Source: Nostoc sp. UHCC 0302
GTDB lineage: Bacteria; Cyanobacteriota; Cyanobacteriia; Cyanobacteriales; Nostocaceae
Reading direction: 5' to 3'
Assembly: GCF_038096175.1 (NCBI RefSeq)
Contig: NZ_CP151099.1
Coordinates: 4,755,484 to 4,819,483 of the forward strand
Length of the DNA: 64,000 bases
Shown here: positions 9,456 through 17,524 of the stretch, one piece after another
How the letters are laid out: the number at the start of each line of letters is the position of its first letter
How positions within the stretch are numbered: the stretch's first letter is position 1
The notes under the pieces: model-generated
Told to the model about the DNA's origin: nothing
The model's database searches: none
What the model saw: the letters and a program-made list of their open reading frames with translations, nothing else
Program-made: the position numbers and the translations under genes

Positions 9456-9478
9456 ATTCTTGAATAGCTCTCAAAATA

Positions 9479-10117
9479 ATGAAGATACTTTCATTTGCTC
9501 CTAGCAAGCAGAAAAAGCCAAACTCCTCAAAGCGAAGATCCAAATTCCCAAACAAGCCGATTTCTCAGTGGCATCCTGCGGTGCGTCAACTAGTCAATTG
9601 CGTAGTGACGGTTGGATCTGTGCTGTTATGTTTACTGTTATTGCCAAGCCGTTTACCTGGGATGGAATTAGTGGGAATTGCTCCTAACTGGCTGTTAATT
9701 TGGGTAGTAGCTTGGAGTGTCAAGCGTAATGTTTTTGCCGGAGGAGTTGCAGGTATAATTCTAGGGCTACTTCAAGATGCCATTACATCACCTAACCCTA
9801 CTCATGCTGTGAGTTTGGGGATTGTGGGGATTTTGACTAGTCTGATTCAGAAACAGCGTTTTATCGAAGAAGATTTTATTTCTATTGCGGTAATTGTTTT
9901 TGTGATGGCAGTTGTGGCAGAAAGTATATTTGGGTTGCAATTAACTTTGATGGACGATGCTTACGGCGGACACAGCGTACGTAAATTAGCAGATATCTGG
10001 ACATATTATCAGCGCGTTGCTCTTGCCTCTGCCATTCTTAGTAGTCTGTGGGCCCCTGTAGTTTATTATCCGCTGAATCGCTGGTGGCAGAAGATAAAAT
10101 TAGCACAGCAAGCTTAA
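9479..10117 (+). CDS. mreD: Rod shape-determining protein MreD
   Basis: The 212-residue membrane protein has about five predicted helices after a basic N-terminal tail of about 40 residues (SKQKKPNSSKRRSKFPNKP). The sequence GIAPNWLLIWVVAWSVKRN and GIILGLLQDAITSPNPTHAV is typical of MreD. It completes the shape operon. The basic extension is longer than in proteobacterial MreD. The next gene begins 10 bases after its stop and is probably co-transcribed. Confidence 0.92.
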   Translation: MKILSFAPSKQKKPNSSKRRSKFPNKPISQWHPAVRQLVNCVVTVGSVLLCLLLLPSRLPGMELVGIAPNWLLIWVVAWSVKRNVFAGGVAGIILGLLQDAITSPNPTHAVSLGIVGILTSLIQKQRFIEEDFISIAVIVFVMAVVAESIFGLQLTLMDDAYGGHSVRKLADIWTYYQRVALASAILSSLWAPVVYYPLNRWWQKIKLAQQA

Positions 10118-10127
10118 ATTGCTGATT

Positions 10128-10649
10128 ATGCTGGTTGATCTTCGTACTTGGTATTTAGAATTGCTTGAGCCGAGTCAGTTTCGTGCTGCCTTCTCAAGAA
10201 ACCCGAACCTGACGGTCGTCCGTGCTGAAATTCCCTGCCCTGAGTTAAATCGCTTTCTCTACACAAGCGTGGGTGGTGACTGGTACTGGATAGACCGTCT
10301 AAGTTGGAGCTATGAACGTTGGTTAAAATATCTAGATCGTCCAGAACTACAAACTTGGGTAGCGTATCTTTCAGGCACACCCGCAGGTTACGTTGAGCTA
10401 GAAGCACAATCAGGCAACAATGTAGAGATTGTCTACTTCGGTCTACTACGACAGTTTATCGGACAGGGTATTGGTAAACATTTACTGAGTGTTGGTGTCC
10501 AGAAAGCCTGGGCGATGGAAGCACAGCGAGTGTGGGTTCATACGTGCAGCTTGGATGGTGATTATGCACTAGCCAACTACCAAGCAAGAGGTTTCCAACT
10601 CTACAAAGAGGAAATCCATCAACAGGAACTTCTAGAGAAACCTATATAA
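10128..10649 (+). CDS. GNAT family N-acetyltransferase
   Basis: The 173-residue protein has the GNAT acetyl-CoA fold: VEIVYFGLLRQFIGQGIGKHLL carries the beta4 strand and the R/Q-x-x-G-x-G/A pyrophosphate-binding loop (QFIGQGIG), followed by VWVHTCSLDGDYALANYQARGF, typical of the C-terminal half. The substrate is unknown. I chose the ATG at 10128 over a TTG three codons earlier. It follows mreD by 10 bases, so it is likely the last gene of the mre transcript. A functional link to the cell wall is not shown. Confidence 0.88.
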   Translation: MLVDLRTWYLELLEPSQFRAAFSRNPNLTVVRAEIPCPELNRFLYTSVGGDWYWIDRLSWSYERWLKYLDRPELQTWVAYLSGTPAGYVELEAQSGNNVEIVYFGLLRQFIGQGIGKHLLSVGVQKAWAMEAQRVWVHTCSLDGDYALANYQARGFQLYKEEIHQQELLEKPI

Positions 10650-10944
10650 CCTTCGGTTATGCCAATTCAAAATTTGTAGTACATTTGTAATTTTGTTAAA
10701 ATCTGTCAAACCCTCCCCCTTTTCCCACTTCGTCAACATGAGAAAATTAAATGTCTCACAGCTTATCTACTTAGCAGAAGTAGGTCAGTTGACGCTAGAG
10801 TGATTGAAATATCAAAGATTACAGACTAATTTTAGTTGAGAGAGTTAACAATAGCATTACTCTGTTTAATTATCAGGGACAAAGCGCGATTCTCCTGCAA
10901 AGAGGCTGCGCCAATGTGTGCAAATTACAGTATTGCTCAAAACT

Positions 10945-12153
10945 ATGGATAATTTTCCAGTGGTTGCTCAAGCAGATGCATCTCCACCAAATCATAATCA
11001 GGAAAACGGACTTCTGTTGCGATCGCCAGTAGGAGCGGATTCAACTTCAAAAGAAAGGGTAGGAAGTGATTTTGACGCCCGCATGATGCAGCGGTGTTTA
11101 GAACTTGCCCGCCGTGCTTTGGGACGCACTTCGCCAAATCCGCTAGTGGGAGCGGTGGTTGTCAAAGATGGCGAGATTATTGGGGAAGGCTTTCATCCCC
11201 GTGCAGGCGAACCTCATGCAGAAGTTTTTGCCCTCAAAGCAGCAGGTGTTGGCGCTCGTGGTGCGACAATTTATGTCAGCCTCGAACCTTGCAATCACTA
11301 CGGACGTACTCCTCCTTGTTCGGAAGGGTTGGTAGCTGCTGGGGTAGCAAAGGTAGTCGTGGGTATGGTTGACCCTAATCCACTAGTTGCTGGAGGTGGA
11401 ATTGCGCGGTTACGTGCGGCAGGGATAGAAGTAGTGGTAGGCGTGGAAGAGGAAGCCTGCCGTCAGCTTAATGAAGGTTTTGTTCATCGTATTCTCTACA
11501 AGCGACCTTTAGGCATTTTGAAATATGCCATGACTTTAGATGGCAAAATTGCCACCACCTCTGGTCACAGTGCCTGGGTGACTAACCAAGATGCCCGCAC
11601 TAAAGTACATCAAGTGCGGGCAGCTTGCGATGCTGTAATTGTTGGTGGGAATACAGTCCGACAGGATAATCCTTACTTAACCAGCCATCAGGCGGGGGCG
11701 CATAATCCTCTAAGGGTGGTGATGAGTCGCCAGCTAGACTTACCAGAAAATGCCCGTCTGTGGCAAACTGCGGAGGTTCCAACTTTGGTGTTGACAGAGA
11801 AGGGAAGCTCTCCCCAGTTTCAAGAATTTTTGCTCAAACAAGGGGTGGAAGTGGTGGAATTTAACTCACTGACACCAGATCAAGCAATGGCGTATTTATA
11901 TGAGCGGGGTTTTTGTAGCGTGTTGTGGGAATGTGGTGGTACTTTAGCTGCGATCGCGATTGCTCAAGGAGCAGTGCAAAAAGTGCTGGCATTTATTGCC
12001 CCGAAAATCATTGGTGGTAGTAATGCTCCCACACCTGTGGGCGACTTAGGTTTTACCAATATGACTGAGGCGCTGCCCCTTGAACGTGTCCGTTGGCGTG
12101 TGGTCGGTTCTGACTGCTTAGTAGAAGGTTATTTGCCTCAAAAAACTCAGTAG
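10945..12153 (+). CDS. ribD: Bifunctional diaminohydroxyphosphoribosylaminopyrimidine deaminase / 5-amino-6-(5-phosphoribosylamino)uracil reductase
   Basis: The 402-residue RibD catalyses two consecutive steps of riboflavin synthesis. The N-terminal deaminase carries the zinc motif (GEPHAEVFAL ... PCNHYGRTPPC) and the C-terminal reductase begins at RPLGILKYAMTLDGKIAT, with the later GGNTVRQDNPYLT and APKIIGG motifs. The ATG at 10945 is preferred; nine further codons upstream are possible. About 40 residues precede the conserved MMQRCLELARRALGRT start of the deaminase. They appear unstructured and contain a HIP1 site, so this extension may be partly derived from an inserted repeat. I looked for an FMN riboswitch in 10650-10944 and saw none. 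Confidence 0.95.
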   Translation: MDNFPVVAQADASPPNHNQENGLLLRSPVGADSTSKERVGSDFDARMMQRCLELARRALGRTSPNPLVGAVVVKDGEIIGEGFHPRAGEPHAEVFALKAAGVGARGATIYVSLEPCNHYGRTPPCSEGLVAAGVAKVVVGMVDPNPLVAGGGIARLRAAGIEVVVGVEEEACRQLNEGFVHRILYKRPLGILKYAMTLDGKIATTSGHSAWVTNQDARTKVHQVRAACDAVIVGGNTVRQDNPYLTSHQAGAHNPLRVVMSRQLDLPENARLWQTAEVPTLVLTEKGSSPQFQEFLLKQGVEVVEFNSLTPDQAMAYLYERGFCSVLWECGGTLAAIAIAQGAVQKVLAFIAPKIIGGSNAPTPVGDLGFTNMTEALPLERVRWRVVGSDCLVEGYLPQKTQ

Positions 12154-12201
12154 TCAATAGTGATAACTCTTGACTATTGCTAAATTTATTGTATTTTTTT
12201 A

Positions 12202-12420
12202 TCATGAGCATTGACGTTCATGAGCAAGATCACGGATGAGAGTTAGCCGGGATTCAATGTAGTGGCACAGATAATCGGTTTCGTTTGGATTTAACAAAAC
12301 TTGCGTTTGCGTTTGTTTCACCAACCACTGCACCAAGCTAGCATCGTCAAGTTGTAAGAGGATCTTAGCTTGGGCGGTTTCCACCACAGACCAAAGCTGA
12401 CGCATAATCGTGGGAGTCAT
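12202..12420 (-). CDS. Small conserved cyanobacterial protein of unknown function
   Basis: The 72-residue, mostly helical acidic protein (MTPTIMRQLWSVVETAQAKI...) is convergent with ribD, 48 bases past its stop. The amphipathic pattern (LVQWLVKQ, YLCHYIESRLTLIRDL) and a sensible start support a real gene. I recognise it only as the kind of short protein found next to unrelated genes in filamentous cyanobacteria, and no function can be given. Confidence 0.7.
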   Translation of the reverse strand: MTPTIMRQLWSVVETAQAKILLQLDDASLVQWLVKQTQTQVLLNPNETDYLCHYIESRLTLIRDLAHERQCS

Positions 12421-12769
12421 CAGACCTCAATTTAATTATTAGCTTAGCTGTTTTCAGATTACACAATTCCGACCGCATATTAAGTCATGAATGTACAAGC
12501 TGAGACAAGTATTATTAAAAATTTAATACTCTGATTTATAACTTTATGAAGATTAAGAAAAAGAAACTTAGTATTGGGTGTTGGGGATTAAGGATTGGGG
12601 ATTGGGAAAGAAAAATATTTAATCCTAAAATCTAGAACACAAATTCATTTAATCTAAAAATAAGGTTTCTGTGTTTGACAAGACCTAATTGCGTTGATTC
12701 AAACATAATAAACTCGATTCACTAACTCATTTTGAATACTAAATCAGTATTCTAGGATACAAAAATCTA

Positions 12770-12878
12770 ATACCAATTCAATTAATGATTGCAACACATC
12801 CCTGGGTGAAGACGCGATGAATCGCGTCTCTACAGATGATCTGATCTATTTCTCACATTCTTTTTTCAAATTGATATA
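12770..12878. mobile_element. MITE-like element, copy A
   Basis: This element of about 105 bp is bounded by imperfect terminal inverted repeats (ATACCAATTCAA / TTCAAATTGATAT) with an internal palindrome GACGCGATGAATCGCGTC. A second copy at 22731-22835 is about 85-90 percent identical by eye. It contains no reading frame, and mobilisation by a transposase elsewhere is inferred. The rest of the gap 12421-13004 is AT-rich, with a GGGGATT-type short tandem repeat near 12575-12610. Confidence 0.8.
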
Positions 12879-13004
12879 ACTTAATAATCCCAAATTGGGA
12901 AAAAAAGTATTATTTTACAGCAGAGTCACAGATAAAAAACTCTTTAAACCAGCTTTTAAGACTATCTCCTAATTACGAATTACGAATTACGAATTAGTAG
13001 AGGA

Positions 13005-14840
13005 TTAACACTGCTTGGCTGAAGATGGATTTACAAAATCATGTAAGTCTGCATCCCAAATACTGATGTAAATAAAGTCACAGCTTTGGCGTACAATTTG
13101 ACCTTTGACTGAGCCTTTGGTAAAACTAAAATTGTCGGACTGACGCTGTTGTACCTTTTGAAGTCCCTGCTTAATTTCTTCACTGGCTTGTCCGCCTAAC
13201 ATTCCATTTAGGGTTGTTTGCATTACCTGTGGGTCTACCGATTGGGCAAAGGCTACCTCAGTTTGACGCAACGCTTTAGAATTATTATCAAATAAGTAGC
13301 CTAAGTCAATTTGGTTTGGCACTAATTTATAAACTACAGCACGAGTATTACCCCACGCGCCTCTTAAATCTTTATTGGGCTTGCCAAGTTCCGCTTCAAC
13401 GCTGCTTCTTGATGTACCTGTAGGAAATGCAGGAACGCTTTGCCTACTAGTAGTAACTACTGGCTTATTACGAGGCCGGGGCTTTTTCTGTGGTGCTGAA
13501 GTTTTTTCTGGTGTGGGAACCGCAGCCATTGGATTTTCTGGTTCCATTTGTGGCGTTGATGCTGCCTTTGGTACTGGAGTATCGGCAGTTATAGGCTCAT
13601 TTTCTGGTGGTGCAGATGCAACTGGGGTATCGGGTTCTACTTTTGCTTTCGGAATTGGTAAAGTTATTTGCTGCGGCGGTGGTGAGGTGGGTACAACTGG
13701 GGTTGGAGAAGTTTGGGAAGATACAGGCGGAACAGTAGGTGCAAAAGTGGGAGAAGATTCTGGGGATGACGGAGAATTTGCCGTGGTGATTGCTTCCGGT
13801 TGTTGCTGGCGAGTGATGTTAGAAATTGCGATCGCACTCATCAAGCCACCTACTAATAAACTACCGACAATTACAGCAGGTTTTTGCCAATTTCTGCCAG
13901 TGGTAGCCGCTGTAGGAGTGTTTTGCAGGAATGTCTGGGTTCGCAGATTCGATGCAACAGGGCGAGACAACGCAACTGTATTAGCAGTTGTCGTTGGCTG
14001 TGGGCGAATTTGACTAGCAGACTGCAAAGCATATAGCATTTTACTCGCAGTGCTGTAGCGATCGCCTGCATGAGGTTTAATTGCCTGATTGAGTACAGTT
14101 GCGAATTCTGAGGAGACATTAGGTGCGTAATCCTGCCAAAGTATTTCCCCACTTTGCAGGTGAGTTTGTAGTTCTTGCGGGTTTTTACCAGTCAATAAAT
14201 AAATTGCTGTCAAGCCCAAGCTGTAGATATCTGTGGCGTAAACTGGGCGACCAACAGCTTGTTCGCTAGGCATATAACCAGGCGTACCAATTACCAGGGA
14301 TTGTGTAGGATATCCTGGCGAATTCACTACTGAACGAATGGTTTCTTTAACTGCACCGAAATCAATCAAAACTGGTTTGCCATCTACGGAACGAAGAACG
14401 ATGTTATCAGGTTTGATATCGCGGTGAATAATCCCTTTGCTGTGAACATAATTCAATACTGGCAGTAGATCCAAGAGAATTTGCTTGACAACGGTTTCAC
14501 TCTCGTATCCTTTAGTTTCGACAATTTTTGTCAGGGTTTGACCGTGAATCCATTCCTGGACAAGGTAAAACTGCCCGTTCTCAGAAAAGTAGGCGTAGAG
14601 TTTGGGAATTTGGTCACTACTTTCGCCCAGATACTCCAAAGTTGCTGCTTCTCGTTCAAACCGCTGTTGAATTATTTGGTAGGTTTTTGGATCATTACTG
14701 GTTACTGGTTTGAGTTGCTTGATTACACAACGACGGCGAGAAGGCATATGAGTGTCTTCTGCCAGAAAGGTTTCACCAAACCCACCAGCACCGATTACCT
14801 GAATGACTTGATAGCGATTATTTAGCAGCGTTATTGTCAT
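13005..14840 (-). CDS. Membrane-anchored serine/threonine protein kinase
   Basis: The 611-residue Hanks-type kinase has a glycine loop GAGGFGETF (17-25), catalytic Lys41 in VIKQLKP, the HRDIKPDN catalytic loop (about 140-147) and the IDFGAVKET magnesium loop. The kinase domain ends near residue 275. A predicted transmembrane helix (VIVGSLLVGGLMSAIAI, about 325-342) separates it from a Pro/Ser/Thr-rich linker (345-455) and a C-terminal extracytoplasmic domain of about 145 residues with several Cys. I do not recognise that domain; it may sense an external signal. It is one of three paralogues here (also 15101-16720 and 19963-21522), all on the minus strand with different C-terminal domains. Confidence 0.92.
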   Translation of the reverse strand: MTITLLNNRYQVIQVIGAGGFGETFLAEDTHMPSRRRCVIKQLKPVTSNDPKTYQIIQQRFEREAATLEYLGESSDQIPKLYAYFSENGQFYLVQEWIHGQTLTKIVETKGYESETVVKQILLDLLPVLNYVHSKGIIHRDIKPDNIVLRSVDGKPVLIDFGAVKETIRSVVNSPGYPTQSLVIGTPGYMPSEQAVGRPVYATDIYSLGLTAIYLLTGKNPQELQTHLQSGEILWQDYAPNVSSEFATVLNQAIKPHAGDRYSTASKMLYALQSASQIRPQPTTTANTVALSRPVASNLRTQTFLQNTPTAATTGRNWQKPAVIVGSLLVGGLMSAIAISNITRQQQPEAITTANSPSSPESSPTFAPTVPPVSSQTSPTPVVPTSPPPQQITLPIPKAKVEPDTPVASAPPENEPITADTPVPKAASTPQMEPENPMAAVPTPEKTSAPQKKPRPRNKPVVTTSRQSVPAFPTGTSRSSVEAELGKPNKDLRGAWGNTRAVVYKLVPNQIDLGYLFDNNSKALRQTEVAFAQSVDPQVMQTTLNGMLGGQASEEIKQGLQKVQQRQSDNFSFTKGSVKGQIVRQSCDFIYISIWDADLHDFVNPSSAKQC

Positions 14841-14903
14841 AAAAAGTTACGGAGATAGGGAGTAGAGACGCGATTAATCGCGTCTGTACAGGAATTAAGA
14901 GTA

Positions 14904-14960
14904 GAGACGCGATTATACTCTTACGAGAAGCCGCTTTTCGAGCGTCTACGCGTCTGTACA
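14904..14960. repeat. Dispersed palindromic repeat, copy A
   Basis: These 57 bases (GAGACGCGATTATACTCTTA ... CGCGTCTGTACA) recur nearly unchanged at 59791-59847 between cas1 and cas2. The repeat has outer complementary ends (GACGCG / CGCGTC) and an inner hairpin (CGAGAAGCCGCTTTTCG). A related GACGCGATTAATCGCGTC palindrome lies just upstream at about 14868-14886. It is typical of dispersed small palindromes in Nostoc genomes. Confidence 0.8.
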
Positions 14961-15100
14961 GGAGTTAGGAGTTAGGGAGTGGGGGACAAACAATTATTCT
15001 CCCTCATCTTCCTCTCATCCCCTCTGCGTCTCTGCGCGACGGACAATTTGCTCAAGTCGGCAGAGCCGCCCACGCAAGTGTCCTCCTCTGCGTGAGATAC

Positions 15101-16720
15101 CTAATTGGCATCACTAACAACCCATTTACTATTTTCAGCATCCCATAAAAGCGAGAAACGCACAGAACCAGGCACTATTTTTCCACTTTTCATCATGTAT
15201 TTAAATTGAGCATCGACAGTAGCCGTTTCTGTATTTGCTTGTACTAAATTAACTTGTTCAACATCTACGCTTTGAACCCTTCCTCCCCACCAGTCGATGT
15301 AAGAAAGATAACCATTTGGGTGAAGACGCCGATTATTTTGGTAGTTAGGAGATAGCTGATTCCAGGCAGCTTGATACTCACCTTGATTGATGGTTGCATA
15401 ATAATTTTGCACAGCTTGTTCTGGTGATGGTCTCTCAACTTGTGGCTGTGTTGTAGATGGAGTGGGGCTTGAATCGCTATTAGTAGGAAAAGGCGATCGC
15501 AAAGGTGGCACTATATCCCGTGGTTCGTCGTTGGTTGGGGTAGGTTCGGGAGTGCTGGAAACTGCCGATTGTCTGGGTGTTGGTGTATTTTCTGCTTGGG
15601 TGTTTGTTGTGGCATCCGATACAGTGGTTGACTGTGTTACTGATTGAGGTGATCTGTTGAGGGCAAAACCAATGATGATTGCAGCACCAATTAAACCGCC
15701 TGTAATCAAACTGGCGAGAAATATTCCCCTCTGTCCACTACCTTGATTGCTTGATTGCGAGGAAGTGCCTGGACTGACGGCAACTGTGTTTGGCAATGTT
15801 GGGGAAGGTGGTGTATTTACGGCTGGTGGTTGAATTGGTGCTACTGGTGTAGTTACTGCTATCGGTGGTTGAATATAAGGTACTGTTGCCGGGAAACTTG
15901 CTGCCCCATGTAAAGCATCTAGCATTTCTCTGGCGGTGGCGAAGCGATCGCGCGGATGATAAGCTATAGCCCGATCTATCACTGCTGCCATTGTCGGGCT
16001 AACACTTAAGGCATGTCTATGCCAAATAATTTCACCAGTGCGTGAATCTATCTCTAAGTCTTGTGGTTGTTTCCCTGTTAAGAGATAAATTGCTGTAATT
16101 CCTAAACTGTATAAATCACTAGAATAAAGTGGTCTACCTGCGGCTTGTTCACTTGGCATAAACCCAGGTGTTCCAATCACAATCGAACTGGTAGGTAGCC
16201 CTTGGGAATTCATTACTGTTCCCATTGATTCCCTTACTGCACCAAAATCAATTAGTACTGGCTTGCCATCGCGATGACGCAAGATGATGTTATCTGGTTT
16301 GATATCGCGATGGATAATTCGTTTATTGTGTACGTATTCTAATATCGGTAATAAGTTTAATAATATTTCTCGTACTGAACTTTCGCTTAAAAATCCTACT
16401 TGCTGGACTTTCGCAGTTAAGGTATCACCTTCAACCCACTCTTGAACTAAATAAAATTGCCCATCTGTCTGAAAGTAGGCATACAAGGTGGGAATTTGGT
16501 CAGTTGCGCCGCCGAGTTCTTCTAAAATTGCCGCTTCCCGTTGAAACCTTTCTTGCACCAACTGATAAATCTGAGGGTTGTTTTGAATTGGTCTTAGCTG
16601 TTTAATTACACAACGGCGGTTGGAAGGCATTTGAGTATCTTCCGCCAGAAAAGTTTCACCAAACCCACCGCCTCCCAAAGTCCGAATTACTCGATAGCGG
16701 TTGTTTAGCTGTATTTGCAT
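15101..16720 (-). CDS. Membrane-anchored serine/threonine protein kinase with C-terminal NTF2-like domain
   Basis: The 539-residue Hanks-type kinase has glycine loop GGGGFGETF, Lys in VIKQLRP, HRDIKPDN and IDFGAVRES. After the kinase domain (1-275) comes a Pro-rich linker, a transmembrane helix (GIFLASLITGGLIGAAIIIGFAL, about 330-352), a second disordered linker and a C-terminal domain of about 105 residues (SPEQAVQNYYATINQGEYQAAWNQLSP...) that looks like an NTF2/DUF4440-type fold by its opening helix and following strands. The kinase half is very close to the one at 19963-21522. The gene is divergent from the small protein and FHA transporter region. Confidence 0.92.
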   Translation of the reverse strand: MQIQLNNRYRVIRTLGGGGFGETFLAEDTQMPSNRRCVIKQLRPIQNNPQIYQLVQERFQREAAILEELGGATDQIPTLYAYFQTDGQFYLVQEWVEGDTLTAKVQQVGFLSESSVREILLNLLPILEYVHNKRIIHRDIKPDNIILRHRDGKPVLIDFGAVRESMGTVMNSQGLPTSSIVIGTPGFMPSEQAAGRPLYSSDLYSLGITAIYLLTGKQPQDLEIDSRTGEIIWHRHALSVSPTMAAVIDRAIAYHPRDRFATAREMLDALHGAASFPATVPYIQPPIAVTTPVAPIQPPAVNTPPSPTLPNTVAVSPGTSSQSSNQGSGQRGIFLASLITGGLIGAAIIIGFALNRSPQSVTQSTTVSDATTNTQAENTPTPRQSAVSSTPEPTPTNDEPRDIVPPLRSPFPTNSDSSPTPSTTQPQVERPSPEQAVQNYYATINQGEYQAAWNQLSPNYQNNRRLHPNGYLSYIDWWGGRVQSVDVEQVNLVQANTETATVDAQFKYMMKSGKIVPGSVRFSLLWDAENSKWVVSDAN

Positions 16721-17108
16721 AATTTAGCGCCGATAAGGATAAATTTTTTTGTGTTATTGACCCATTTTTTTTTCTGCTACTGAGTTTTTTCGTTAGCAGA
16801 GATGAAATTTAAAAGTTTTTTTTACAATTCAATCGATGAACGCCTATGAGTTTATCTCACTTGGGTTACCGTAGGCAGAGTTTAATTAAAAGTAGTTGGT
16901 AGACAGAGTTAAGTGTGGGAAGCGATCGCTATTTAATTAATGATTTCAGATTCCCACTTAAAAATCGGTAAGCACTAGGCTTGCATGGATGTCTGAGTGG
17001 CTATCTTGAGAGTTTCTAACAGCGATCGCCATCTTTATATGGGCTCACAAATAGTCAATACAAAAGAGTCTATTTTACTTGTTTTGACCTTATTCTCAGA
17101 AGACTGTG
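16721..17108. other. Intergenic region upstream of the kinase
   Basis: These 388 AT-rich bases contain two HIP1 octamers (at about 16922 and 17024) and several A/T runs. I see no reading frame or recognisable repeat. It should include the promoter of the leftward kinase gene. Confidence 0.5.
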
Positions 17109-17273
17109 CTATTGGCGGTCTTCTTGATCCGTTGGCTTGGGTTTTCGCCGCTGTTCCATCTGCTGATCAATGACTTCTCTGGTTTTGCGTTCAGCAGCAT
17201 CCATCGCCGAGTACTTAAAGCGGCTAATGATGCCACTGAACAAGTTGCTAAAGAATCTTTCAATTTCTTGCAT
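17109..17273 (-). CDS. Small charged protein of 54 residues, unknown function
   Basis: Reading the minus strand from the ATG at 17273 gives a 54-residue frame ending at TAG (17109-17111): MQEIERFFSNLFSGIISRFK, then YSAMDAAERKTREVIDQQME, then a basic tail QRRKPKPTDQEDRQ. GAGG lies 9 bases ahead of the ATG. The first 20 residues form an amphipathic helix and the middle is a charged helix, so membrane or protein association is plausible. The codon usage and ribosome site make it a better candidate than the overlapping plus-strand frame. I do not recognise a family. Confidence 0.65.
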   Translation of the reverse strand: MQEIERFFSNLFSGIISRFKYSAMDAAERKTREVIDQQMEQRRKPKPTDQEDRQ

Positions 17274-17524
17274 AATTTTATACCTCAGTATTTAAAGGTA
17301 ACTTCTGGTAGAAATCATTTCTGCACTAATTGGTGTGTCTGGGCGTTTTAAACTGATTTTGGCTATATTGCTATATTTCAGTCTTACAGCTTGATAGTTT
17401 AAGGCCTTATATTATAAACTTTTTATACTTAAATAAATTGAATATTTATAACAAATTAAGTATTGTAATTTACTTTTCGAATTTTCATAGGTAGTAAACA
17501 TACTTTGATTCCTCAACACAATAT

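Noticed and set aside
10650-10944. FMN riboswitch ahead of ribD
   Set aside because: None of the conserved FMN-aptamer motifs (such as AGGGGCG or the GTCAGGGGG-like segments) can be found.
17106-17351. Plus-strand frame of 81 residues
   Set aside because: It overlaps the better supported minus-strand 54-residue protein and has an unlikely composition and no ribosome site.
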